From assembly GCA_022539475.1 (NCBI GenBank), contig VCMS01000356.1:1-53990 (forward strand): a stretch of 53,990 nucleotides of DNA, given 5' to 3'. The notes beneath the pieces were generated by a model. That model worked only from the letters and a program-made list of their open reading frames with translations, made no database searches and was not told the origin of the DNA. This DNA is from Gracilaria domingensis (Eukaryota > Rhodophyta > Florideophyceae > Gracilariales > Gracilariaceae). Position numbers and translations under genes: made by a program. This document shows positions 31,637-42,563 of the stretch, piece by piece. The number at the start of each line of letters is the position of its first letter. Positions within the stretch are counted from its first letter, which is position 1.

Positions 31637-34033
31637 ATGGGTATAACGCCGAGAAAGCGAAATAGTACGCAGCGGAACAAGAGTGGACAGAAGAAGAGAA
31701 GAGCATCGGATGATACGAATCAGGCTACAAGCACCGCACTCCCTAAACGAAAGTCGTCCTCGACGAAGGAGAGAGTCAGTGGGCGTCCTTCTACAGTACT
31801 CTCTCGCCCATCTCGCAGCGGAGCGTCTTCCGGGATTGCCTCAAGAATTCGTGGATCAGCGAGCGATGTCGTGCCGTCAACTGCCGATAATGCAAATCGT
31901 GCATCTGTCTCTGCTCCTCAAGAAGATGAGGTAACTCGGCCCAGCGGGTCAGGACAGGAGGGCATGACAACTGGAACTGAAGAGGTTCGTATGACACCCA
32001 AACCTTCATGTCCCCGGCCGATATCGAAGACCGGAGCTACTGAGGCGCGGGTTACGCCGCCCAGTGGATCTGGACAACAAGGGACAATGGCGAGAAGTCG
32101 TGAGAGCCCTAGTATATTAAGATCGTCACGTCCCTCCCTGTCTTCTAGAACTGGGGCCGCTATGAATCGTATTATGCCTCGCAATGGGTCCGGATAAGGG
32201 AGAAAGACAATAAGAAATCGAGAGACAACTGATAGACGAGTTACTCCTCGACCTTCCCCTCTTTCCAGAACGAGGGCCGTTACAGCTCGTACGAGGCCCA
32301 ATTCATCTGATATACCATGCCATGGAGGAGGACAGACACGGGAGTTGGAGCTCGGAGCCGTGCCAAGGGTGGACACAGAACGCCTGCAGCCTCTCGTTTC
32401 TAAGGGCATGGCACATGAGGATAGTTCCGATAACGAAATAACACCGAATCCTGCGGCATTACCGGGGCCTCTCGCCGAAGAGGCTAGGGAAATACCGGAA
32501 GATTTCCACACTGGTGTGAAATCAACCTCTATGAACAGACGTGATCTTTTAAATGAACTGAATTGCTTGAAAGAAAAGGTTAAGACGCTACAAGAGGACT
32601 TGATGGTTCGGGGAATTCTAGTGAAGGTCGCCCAAGAGCAGAGTACGGCTTTGAAAAAGAGGCTTGAAGAGAAGGATCTAGTAATTGAAGGGCTAAGAGG
32701 GGCACTGAAACAGGAGGGAGATAGGAGTACACGTGCTGGTGAACCTGGGCAGACAGGTCGAAAGAAGCATAAAATTGAGGTGTGCGACGAGTTTCGAGGG
32801 GTTGCTCGAGCAGTGTATCATAACATGCTGACGTGGGCAAGGAGAGAAACAAGTGAGGTATGGCTCGAAGGTGAGTCGCTGACCCGGAATTGGGGTAACC
32901 GTGCCGAGAAGGTAGAAGACGCAACTGAGAGTGGGGAAGGGCTTATTGAACCGGAGGAAGGTGGTTCATATATGGTTCCTAAAAACCCCGTGGAGCTCTT
33001 GGGCAGTTTTGGCATGTTCACACCGTCGGTAGAGGGGCGGTCAGGTGCTTTGCTGAAGAAAATGGTTGAAAGAGAGTTGAAGGAGTTGAGCTGGGAAGGT
33101 ATTAGAAAAGCATCTCTTACCGACAGGTGTACACTGGAACTTTGTGCAGATATGTGCTTTAGGCAGAGAATGCGGCAGACCATGAGTGACGTCGTGGGCG
33201 TTCGTAAGAGAAATACGAGGGATAAACTATTTCTGCTCCTGGGGTACGATCTGATTTGGAGAAGAACAAAGCTGGTAGAAGAGAATGCTGACGAACTCAC
33301 AATGCAGTTGAAGGAAGCGCAGGAGAACATACTGCGTCTTGACGAAAATGGTGTACCGAACACTTCATGGTGGAGAAAAGCCCCATTTGTTCGTCTAAAG
33401 TACTCCAATGCGGACAATGTCGAGGACATGCCGACGGAAGATCAAGACTTATTCTTCCGAAACCCTGTCGGGGTACAAGTACTGAAGGAGTTTACTCGGT
33501 ATGATGTGGAAGACAAGGATACGGGTAGCTTTCTAGATGGCACAATACTGTTGCTCGCACGTTTGGACGCTTGGGTGTTGACGGTTGTGAGCCTTCTAAG
33601 TACGGATGTGTCAAGGGGTGGCCAGAGACAGAAACTGTTTACAAAGAAGTTTGCCCAACTGCTACCTCTGTGTTTAAAGAATGTTCTGGGGGATGTTAGG
33701 CAACGTGTCTTGAGGACCAATTCCAGCGAGTTTCATAATTTTGGAACGAAAACGGAAGACTGGACTAAGGTTCTTGGTAATGACATGAGAGAGGCTACAT
33801 TTGGATATCGAATGCCGTCGAACAGAAGACTTTACCTCACTGTGAAAGAACAATTTTTTATTGACAGTGTGAGCCGAAGATTGGGTTCTATTAGCGATTG
33901 TTTCGTTGGTGAATGCGAGGAAGGAGATATGGAGTTCAAGGAAATGGACATGAACGATTTCGGAAGTAGCACAGGATCACAAGAAAAGGCACCACAAGGT
34001 GAACATGTAGAGGATAGAGCCCTTAATGTTTAA
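31637..34033 (+). CDS. Repeat-rich, coiled-coil protein with one in-frame TAA
   Basis: The frame is continuous from ATG 31637 to TAA 34031-34033, apart from TAA at 32195-32197. The N-terminus is basic (MGITPRKRNSTQ, GQKKRRAS; nuclear-like). About residues 95-215 hold tandem units of roughly 40 residues with a core of PSGSGQ, a Ser/Pro-rich middle and RTGA. The stop falls exactly at the Gln of GSGQ in the third unit, so CAA to TAA explains it. Next is a coiled coil (LLNELNCLKEKVKTLQEDL and KKRLEEKDLVIEGL), then an unknown globular C-terminal half with TRYDVEDKDTGSFLDGT. No catalytic motif recognised. It lies 243 nt after the methyltransferase-SET gene and is convergent with the transposase, so an accessory role in that element is plausible. 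Confidence 0.55.
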
Positions 34034-37000
34034 GGCTGTACAAGATCAACGTGCTCAGTTGGTCCTTCATCTGAATCATGATAGAATCGATTGATGTAGA
34101 ATCGGTGTTGAAACCATTGAAGTAGAGGACAAAAAGGTGAGGCAGGATAGTTTGATCGAACAACATGGACAGTTCCCTGTAATGCAGAAGCCGGAACCAT
34201 CCAGTACCAAGGAGTTAACTCTACGATAGTCTCCGCTTTGGAATGACGAGGGAACGGAAGAGTGTGGTTCTTTAAATCGTTTGTAGCCCATCGTAAAGAT
34301 ATGCATTTCAATATGTGGTCGGTGTTTGTTGCGGGGGGTAAAACCTCGAAATAACAGACGAATGCCACCTCTGGTGTGGTAAGTGCAGAATCAAGGAGAG
34401 ATATTCGAATCAGAGCAACTACCTGGGCAACCCAAGTCTCTGAATCTTCTCCGCTTACCAATACAGTGGAAAACTTTGGCATTCTACTGGGACCAAATGC
34501 TGGAGAAGCGAAGACACGTTGGATGATGGGGTATTTGGGTCGTCCCAGCTTAAGTGCCTTAGAAGACGAATCGAAGTGTTCAAGAGTCGGAACGAAACCG
34601 CCTTTCACGAGGGCCGAATTCACCAGAGGTATCCTTGTCTTTTCTGGGAAGTATGTAATAGAGTGCTCATCCAGTGTTTCTTTCACAATACTGAGGAAAA
34701 GAGGAAGTGCCTGTTCACCAATTTGGTCAAGAATCGACCTTGTGTCCGTACTTGAGAACATCTCTCTAACAGCACTCCATGTTTTTGAACTGAACATACT
34801 TGAAACACAATGTTGAAGAGCTCGTAAAGTGAAAGAACGCCCTCTCATTGCAAACCGAGGAAGCTGTGTGGAAGTTCCTGGTAAACCTGGATTACGCTGG
34901 TAAGGAGTATTGCCATTCCATTGCTTTCTAACATGTCCGTGCTCACTGGAGCGAATACTCTCCTCCACAGCCGTTGCTGTTCTTCTGGACGTCTTTTTGT
35001 AGTGTCTCTTAAATAGCAGGTGTGCATGTTCGTATATGCCTGCGTCGTAGTACTTGATGCTTCCCAGACGGCGAATATCGTCCACGAGATGATCGAGAAG
35101 ATGAAACTTCAGAGTTTCCAGTCTGGAGGGATGAAAATGCGCCAGAGTTTTTGTTGCGGAACGCTTGAAGGCTTCAATCTCCGAACTAAGACACAGGAGA
35201 GAGCTTTCAGTCTAATACGGGTCACGATTGTATCTGAATAAGGTCGAAAGCAAGTCCGAGTACTGAGAGAAAACGGTTGTGATTGGGGCAACCTCCTGTT
35301 CTCCACATCATATGTCAAAGAATGCTCCTATGAAGGGGAAGATCATGTCAAGTGCTTTGTAGTTTTTGGCCTCCAGCATTCCCCGGAGACCGTTTTACGT
35401 GAAGATACCAATCAAAGATTTGCCTTTGTTCTGCGTGGAGAAATCGATATGTAAACCCTTGGCAGGAGAATCGCGTTCTATGGCAGCTAGAATTCCGTTT
35501 GCATGGTTGAGGACTTGGGTGCGTATCGTTCGAAATGAACGCGATGCCGATGTTCCTATTGTGGTGCAAAGGGTGTCTGACTGCAGTCTCTCGATTGTGG
35601 CCGTTTTTATCAGCTTCGAGATGCCGAGATGCAAGTTGTGCAATGGTTCGAATGAGAACAGACTGTATGGAGACAATCCCGGGATCATTCCAAGGCTTAC
35701 GGAAGTTTCGAAGAACGAAGGAATGAGAGATATGGAATTTGAACGCATCAGAGTATCCGCTTGAGATCTCCTCTCCCTCGCACGACGTGGACGTCTTTCC
35801 GCCTCGTCTTTTTGTGCATGTTGCAAGATAGCTGTGTATGTCTTTCGGATGCTTTTCGTGTGATTTTGAGAACGTCCGTTGAATGAGGTGGGAATAGGAC
35901 TGTATAAAGATGAGCGAAGGGCTTTGCATCTATGACACGGGGTTTCCGTTTTGGTCCCATGAAGAATAGACAGAATGTCCTTAGCCTCAGGAATATCCGC
36001 ACAATAACTTGCAAGCAGAGGATGGCACACTCGACTTAGTTTGTCTTCGACGATGAATTGAAAAGCTTTCTGCGTGAGATTTAGAATGGGCTCCAGGACT
36101 TGACGAAGAGATTATTGAAGGATTTGCATCCTGGACTCGCGTAGAGACTTGCTAGAAACGAATGGCATTGCGTCTGCTTCAGATGCGGAAACCTCGATCA
36201 GTGTGGTAGGGAAGTATGCCACTACTGTGAGGTCATCACGGATGCACTTACGGCGAAGCTCGTCGGAGAAGTTGAGAAATATGAGGTGAAGAGGATAGGC
36301 GGTAACCGATGTTTGCTTTAGAGTTGTTGAAGACTTATCGGTGTATACCTGCAGAAGACCTACGAAAGATTCACTGTAACTTATTTCTTGGGAGTACCAC
36401 ACTATTCTACTATCCAAAGAGCCCATGACCATGTCCTTAAGTTTTGAGGTGGCGTCTTTTGCGAGAGAGCCGGACATGGGGTGAGATATTTTCGTGGAGT
36501 GGGTCTGAGGTATAGGGTGGAGGAATGTGTTTTCGTTGTTAGCCAACTGGAGCTGTTTCACAAGTGTCTGAACGAGGTCTCTCGTGTAGAGCGTGGCGCT
36601 GAACGTACATCCTTCTGGCGAGACAGTTCTGCGATTGAAACCGTCCTTTGAGGCGTATCGTTCGAAAATGGCGTTCTTCAGTTCTCTACAGCGCTTGGAA
36701 CTTGTTATGGTCTCGTTGAATCGCTTTTACGAGAATCGCGGGTCCCGAAGTAGCCCAATTAGCTCGTGTGCCTCACGATGACCAAGGTTGGAATCTACTG
36801 AAACCAGACAAACCGTGAGATAATCCATATGCAAATCACTGAGGGCCTTCTCAGAAGGCACTGGGCGGGAACTGCTTCCGTGTTCTCGCTCTAATAACGC
36901 GGGACCCGGGGAAGGAGAAACACAATGCGAAGTGTCCGAAATGGGAGGGGCGCACGGAGTAGGGTCAACGATGTCCTCGGACACCGGAGGCTCGGGAAGA

Positions 37001-37305
37001 CGACAAGGGGCAGTGACCATTTCGGAAGATGCGGCCGCGGGCGCGGAAAGCTTGAGACGCTTGCTTCTCCGAATGGGCCGCCTATTGTCGTCTACTAGCG
37101 CTGCTTTCAGGCGAAACGGGCAATGGTTGACATGCTGTTGAAGAGATAAGACTCCTCGGCGAGTAACGAAGGGGCACCCACGCATCTTGTGTGTACAGTA
37201 GTAGACCATGGGAAGAAGAAATGAACGAGAAACGACGACAAAGACTGCAAGGGAAGGTCGTCCGAAGGGAGAAGAAGGTCGAGCGACAGTCAATATCGAC
37301 TTCAT
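34030..37305 (-). pseudogene. KDZ-superfamily (Plavaka-like) DNA transposase with five in-frame stops
   Basis: One leftward frame of about 1,090 codons from ATG 37303-37305 has stops at 36727 (TAA), 36112 (TAA), 35395 (TAA), 35308 (TGA) and 35212 (TAG) and needs no frameshift. The N-terminus has a Cys/His zinc-finger-like segment (CTHKMRGCPF...HVNHC) and a Pro/Ser linker. The central region SFVGLLQVYTDKSST followed by TAYPLHLIFLNFSDELRRK corresponds to the Plavaka DKTxxS...YPLYLxxGNI region. CHPLLASYCADIPEAKDI matches its HPxLxGxxADxPEQ segment, HRC/C pairs follow, and LHNLHLGISKLI and LDHLVDDIRRLGSIKYYDAG lie further on. Known KDZ transposases are RNase H-fold enzymes. Their association with TET/JBP dioxygenases in fungi makes the 2OG gene at 0.3-3.4 kb notable. 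This copy is inactive unless the stops are recoded. Confidence 0.65.
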
Positions 37306-37411
37306 GCTCAGAACGGAGAATAAATTTTGAGATTAAATCCCGTGCTTTCGTTCAAAAAGGAACGTAGGTACACGTCGACCTCAACACAAGGGTGTACTTC
37401 TCGTATTATCT

Positions 37412-37434
37412 ACCACTGGTTTTAAACCTGTGGT
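37412..37434. repeat. 23-bp palindrome
   Basis: ACCAC-T-GGTTT-T-AAACC-T-GTGGT, a perfect dyad apart from the central base and one symmetric T/T position. It lies 107 nt upstream of the transposase ATG, where an operator or terminal element would be expected. Confidence 0.7.
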
Positions 37435-37541
37435 TTTGCAACGTTGTACGCTGTACACCTGTCCAATCTCGCACAGAAAAATAAATCTCTTCCCTCCGCC
37501 GCCGCTGCCGCGCCTCCGGCGTCCGACCTATCGTTACCGTC

Positions 37542-37616
37542 GTGACCCGTGCCATCCACCTCCTCGCGTTCTACTCCGACCGAGTAGAACGCGAGGATGT
37601 GGATGGCACGGATCAC
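37542..37616. repeat. 35-bp-stem hairpin with 5-nt loop
   Basis: Arms 37542-37576 and 37582-37616 are complementary at 33 of 35 positions; the loop is CGACC. The inner part is CCTCGCGTTCTACTC / GAGTAGAACGCGAGG. It represents an inverted duplication of a coding-like piece. Confidence 0.9.
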
Positions 37617-37880
37617 GAACGGCGCTTCGTCGTACCTTTCTCCGATCTCGCACTTGCTACGAAGTACAGGGCGGAGAAGAGAATGAGGTACGCTTCATGT
37701 CCGCCTAATGGACGCCTCCATAAAGCGGACATCATCCGTATCTCACGAATGTATTCCGTGCAGTCTTTTCGTACGTGCTTCCATATCCTTGGACGTATCT
37801 TTGTTCTACACTAACCAATCCTCACCACGTCTCTTCGCGCTCTGCGACATGTGAACGGCAGGAAATAGGCTGTGGGTTAC

Positions 37881-38063
37881 TTTTGCGAGATACTAGGTCC
37901 CTCGAATTTTCTAGCGCGACATTTCTGTTTAGCTTTATCAATGGTACATTCCATCGTATTTCAAATGTATCCAACGGAGCATTGACTAACATATGGATAT
38001 TTTCTGCTTACGTATACAGGTAAATGACTTTTGATGCGGACGTTGCTCACGAGTTGCAGGTGC
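37881..38063. repeat. 183-bp direct repeat, copy 1
   Basis: Starts TTTTGCGAGATACTAGG and ends GAGTTGCAGGTGC. Copy 2 lies 327 bp downstream with roughly 90% identity by eye. Noncoding. Confidence 0.85.
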
Positions 38064-38207
38064 AGGATGTTAGGGGGAACTGCGGTATGTTTGCTGCATG
38101 AGCATTCTTGGTGTCGTTGCTTGTGAGTTCTCGCTTCGAGACCATTCGCGTTTTACGATGAATGGATTGCTGGTAATCTAACGGATCCCTTTCCTTCTTC
38201 TTCTTCC

Positions 38208-38390
38208 TTTTGCGAGTTACTAGGTCCCTCGAATTTTCTAGCGCAACGTTTCTGTTTTGTTTTATCAATGGTACGTTCCATCGCATTTCAAATGTATCCA
38301 ACGGATCTTTGACTAACTTATGGATACTTTCTGCTTGCGTATAGAGGTAAACGAATTTTGATGCGGACGTAGCTCACGAGTTGCAGGTGC
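38208..38390. repeat. 183-bp direct repeat, copy 2
   Basis: Same length and ends as copy 1 and no internal length change. It stops 2 bp before the first of three hairpins. Confidence 0.85.
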
Positions 38391-38392
38391 GG

Positions 38393-38552
38393 GTTCCTCA
38401 AGTAGGGAACCATGCATCTGGGCATGGTTCCCTACATGAGGAACGGAGAGGATGAGGCGCTTCGCGCCTCATCCTCTCGGAGTGCGTATGTGTTCTACCG
38501 ATACTGCACTTCGGTGGAGGTGCCCTCTGCGGCATCTGCCGCAGATTGCGCC
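38393..38552. repeat. Cluster of three consecutive hairpins
   Basis: Hairpin 1, 38393-38444: GTTCCTC...GAGGAAC with inner GTAGGGAACCATGC / GCATGGTTCCCTAC. Hairpin 2, 38446-38478: perfect 15-bp stem GAGAGGATGAGGCGC with loop TTC. Hairpin 3, 38517-38552: core CTGCGGCA-TC-TGCCGCAG with a weaker outer stem. All are noncoding. They resemble foldback or RNA-structure modules; no known class recognised. Confidence 0.85.
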
Positions 38553-40296
38553 TACACCCGCTTCATCATGGGGAAATGGTATGTTTAATATAGCGAAGTA
38601 GTGGTGAGCAAAAACGGTCGATAGAAGAATAGATACGAATAAAACGGTATGATTTTATAATGGACATCATCTGTACTAGCAACAGTATTCCATGCGTTGC
38701 AGGGTATTATTCCGCAGAAGGTATCGTGTAATGTGCACCTTAATGGAAACTGAACCTAGACTTCGCGAAATACCGTTCAGGTAGACCTCGACTAAAGAAC
38801 TAGCACGAGTGGAAAACCCACCAGTATTTACTGCACAGCGATTCTGGACGACCCAAGCAATTATCTTCAAATTTTGAAATAATTGATCTCGATATTTTTT
38901 CAAAAAATTTACTGGACGACCCTTGCCACTTTCTGGACGACCCTCGCCAAAAACTAGCATCTGCAAGAGACAGACGACGGTGTTTTGCATTATATCGTGT
39001 ACATATCTACATCATGCCCAGCTAATAAATCAAAAGTATCCATCCTTTTGTTCTCCACAGAGCCGTCGATGGACAGAATCACAAACATCAAGTTGTCTTA
39101 CCAGCTCCCTGATCGCATTGGCCTCAATTCGCTCACCGACTGACTCCGCGACTGGCATGAATGGTGTTCGGAAAATATCAGCTCATCGCTCCGACGTTTC
39201 ACTGGACGTCTGACGTGAACGCGGAACAATGCAGGCTGATACTTCGCAAGCTGTCAAGCAGGATTGGAATGAGGTTTTGTTTGCCTGCTTAGTTTGAAAG
39301 AGAGGGAGCTGCTTGTCGGTGTCGACTTGCACGGGAGAGGTTGTAGGGGAACAGGAGCTGCAGGTGTTGAGAAGAGTTTAAATCGTACCAGGGTCGAAGT
39401 TGTGAGCAGGGAAGGCTGGAAAGACCTATTGGTCGCACATAACTATTCCAAACTACCAAGGGTAGTCCTAAAACAGAGATATCTACATCCAAAATGCCCA
39501 GAAGTGCTGTTTACAAGACGAAATAAAATTTGGTACAACACAGTTATTGGATTCTGTGAAAAAGGTACTGTACCGAAGGTAAGGGGATAAAAGGTTAACA
39601 TTTTACCCTTGGTTATGTGCGCGTTGCTGTGCTACATTTCATTCGAATGCTTTTCTCCCAACTTCATTGCTACACACAGCCTGCGGTCTGTACAATATGT
39701 GTATCAATTACACCAGAGAACAAGCGCCTCTGCTTCATCTTCCACCCGCCGAGAACCGTAGATACGGTTGCACAGTCCTCTTCAAACACTTGCCTGTGCC
39801 ACTGCCCGCTACAATTTACATTTTTCATGTCCCCGGCAAGAAGCTTCTGCTCCATTCTGACCCCCGACACACCATTCTTTCAGCCGTGATTGATTCCATG
39901 AGCAGATCCGAAACACTGCGCCCAATGCAAACAACTCTTTCATTGGTGGTTCAGACACAAAGTGTAGAAAAGGGTACTGGCCTTCCTCGTGAGGGAGCGT
40001 TACTTTGACCGGAAACGCTCTATACTATGCCGCAATTAGGCTATGATACCCATAAAAATAGAGATAGACATAAGAGGGTTTACGCAAGCGAGTTCGTACA
40101 GAACTTTTCGTAGCCACGATGCACACGTGAACTTCGTGTACTCTATGGCTACGAAGCGTACGAGATTTGCATACCATATTTCGTGCAAACACGACTGTGT
40201 ACGAGCGGCAATTCGTACAAATGGCATCGTCACACTTTCGTTCGTAACTCGTAGCACGAATTGTCTGTGCCGTTGGTGACAGACTATTCAGGCAGC
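38553..40296. other. Intergenic region with weak frames only
   Basis: Small unrecognised frames occur: 38676-38990 leftward, 39294-39590 rightward (ELLVGVDLHGRG...), and 39667-40008 rightward. None has a family match or neighbour context that supports it. A short repeated word at 38844-38943 is listed separately. Confidence 0.3.
38844..38943. repeat. Three copies of CTGGACGACCC
   Basis: Exact 11-mers at 38844-38854, 38912-38922 and 38933-38943. The last two are followed by T(T/C)GCCA, with a 21-bp spacing. Confidence 0.7.
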
Positions 40297-41228
40297 ATGA
40301 ACGATGCGCTGAGCTCGAATCAGAATGTCGTCGATACCTCTAACGCTACATGCACAGATGATAAGCTGCACCCTTCTCGTTTTTCTGCAGCTAGAGTACC
40401 AGAAACCTCGAATTCTAAATCTTGTACGCAGACTCCAACAAAGTTGAAACGCTTTCGTTTTTCAGACACCTATGATTTGTTTCTTCTCCAATCAGTCAGA
40501 GATGCAGATGCCCACGTACCAGCATGGGGCGAAACAAAGTCTTTATTCGACGAAGTACTTTGCACATTCATGAAACTCATTCCAAGTTCTGTTTTTTATT
40601 CATGCACAAACCGAGTACGAAGACTCTCATTGACAGATTTAAGCGTCTCGTGGGCACTCGCAGAGACCAAAACAAGCGAAACGAAAAGGTCGGTGGAATT
40701 GTAGAATAATATGGAGAAAAAGAAACTTTACTTGATGATCTCATTCTAGAAATGGATGAAAAAGCAGAAGCAGTTCGCAAAGAAAAAGCAGAACTTGAAG
40801 CAAAAGGGTTGAAGATTATTGAAGCAGGTGAAATGATAAGGTAACACGCTCCACAGCGAGCAAAAATAACCGAACGCAGCAGTCATGACGAAGATGCTCC
40901 TGATGCGAAGAGGGAAATCAGAAAGACCAAACTTGCTAACCCTTTACATTCTGATGACGCTATTACTACTCTAATAATCGAACAATCACGAGAGCAAGGT
41001 GCGCGTGAATGCGAGAGATTTCGGGTAGAACAAGAGCGCCTAGATGTAGAGAGATGTAGAGCAGCCCGAGAACTTGAGCGATTTGAAACACTGAAAGCAC
41101 AATCTCAGCGGAGAATGGCTCTTGATGAAAAGCGATTTGAACTTGAGAAGGAGGAAAGAAGGCAGGCTATGAAAGAGAGAAAGCACATGTTAGATATTAT
41201 GGCTGCATTGAGCAGAAAGCTGCAGTAA
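40297..41228 (+). pseudogene. Myb/SANT-like coiled-coil protein, interrupted
   Basis: From ATG 40297 the first frame gives a Ser/Thr-rich start and KRFRFSDTYDLFLLQSVRDA, typical of the first helix of Myb/SANT-like domains of transposon accessory proteins. After a frame change near 40560-40600, the second frame continues with KTLIDRFKRLVGTRRDQNK, then LLDDLILEMDEK. The C-terminus is a long charged coiled coil ending RKHMLDIMAALSRKL (stop at 41226-41228). In-frame TAA codons at 40707 and near 40840 interrupt it. Such proteins accompany PIF/Harbinger transposases; none is visible nearby. Likely a decayed accessory gene. Confidence 0.5.
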
Positions 41229-41314
41229 TTGGGCTGTTCTTTATGGGGTCCGATATGTCGGTTGGTACGAAGCAACGATGTTGCGGTTCATGGAGCAGTC
41301 ATACTATTCGAGTT

Positions 41315-42123
41315 TGTAGTGCAACGCGATTCCGGAACTACTTCGCTGATGTGATTCATAATATGCACGGCGATGCCGGGAGGTGGTGGCACACAATATG
41401 AATAACTGGTGAGATCAGCCCATTCTTGGGTATACTTAATATTAGAATTCGTGTTATGAGGTGCACAACCTAGCCGGTGAGTCACACACGTGTGGGAGGT
41501 TTGCACCCATTCATTGGGGTATTTGAAGTAGATATTTGTAGCATATCTGCTGTACCACACTGACAGTGGGGCAACCTACTTAGTAGGTTGAGCTGCACCC
41601 AGTGCTGGGAAAATAAACAGAACAACCGAGTGTTCGGCTCTGATGTTTCACCCTTGCTGACCGATATCCTCCTCCCGGACAGTCGACACCTTGTGCAGGG
41701 TTCATCATCCGCCTCGCGACACCATTACCACCACTACGGCTTCCGCGTGTGTACGTTGTGTGTGTTTTCTTTATCTCTGTCTCTGTTATACAGGTAGCAC
41801 TACTTGAGGTACCGATGCATACCGTTCGTTGTTCGACACACTCGCGTGGGCTATCACCGCTCTCGCGTGTCATCGCCACACTCGTGGGTACCGCTTGCTA
41901 CGCACGTGACGCTACTGCGGACTTGTGTCGTGTGTTCTCTACCGCTGGACGCTTCTTCTTCGCCCCTTCGCTCCCTCCGTTACTTGGGAAGGGTCGACCC
42001 CAGTCTTACATCCGGCATTGCCGTGTCGTACCTGTGGGAGTGCTCTACTGCTGTCCTCGCCTCTTGAGAGAGGGTCTGAACCGCCTTTGCGTGTCGTTCC
42101 CCATCGCTGGGTTTTGCACAACA
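41315..42123 (+). repeat. 5' LTR
   Basis: Starts TGTAGTGCAACG and ends GGGTTTTGCACAACA, so the termini are TG...CA and imperfectly inverted. Shares its whole length with 52749-53563. Contains ACCACACTGACAGTGGG and a long T/C-rich stretch before TTATACAGG. Confidence 0.93.
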
Positions 42124-42141
42124 ATTGGTCTCTAGACGTAG
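42124..42141 (+). other. Candidate primer binding site
   Basis: TGGTCTCTAGACG begins 2 nt after the LTR, where a tRNA 3' CCA end should pair. The tRNA identity was not determined. Confidence 0.35.
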
Positions 42142-42563
42142 AAGTCGCGTTGATCCAACAAGTTGGTTTTCTGATCAATTTCCAATTTTCCGGTTCGTAT
42201 CTGGTCGTGGACATACACTACACAGTTTGTACTGGAAGTCTTTGCCGACAGACGTCGTGTTGGTACTGCTTTCCACATTTTGGGTTGTTTTTTGGACACG
42301 GTTTACTACCGGTGGCACTAACTATTTCCATAGTGTGTGATTCCCGTCGGTATGGTTGTTGTCCCCCCGTTTGGGTTGTCTGCTGTTCCCAGCAATCTGG
42401 TCGAATCAGCCCTAATTCCGTATACGGCTTTTCCCGTTGGTACAGTTGGTTCGTCAGATTTGTCGGTTATCGTCAATCGTGTGAGGACGCTACACTCATT
42501 CGAGGTTAATTTGTTGTTTTGCTTTCCTGTTCCCAGTTTTCTGGTTGTATCTCGTCCTGTACG

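Larger units (their letters stand above)
37306..37880. other. Region upstream of the transposase with palindromes
   Basis: No supported full gene. Holds a 23-bp palindrome and a 75-bp hairpin described separately. A short rightward frame at about 37542-37814 (VEREDVDGTDHERRFVV) is partly mirrored by a leftward one at 37422-37616, because the hairpin arms encode similar peptides on both strands. Confidence 0.35.
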
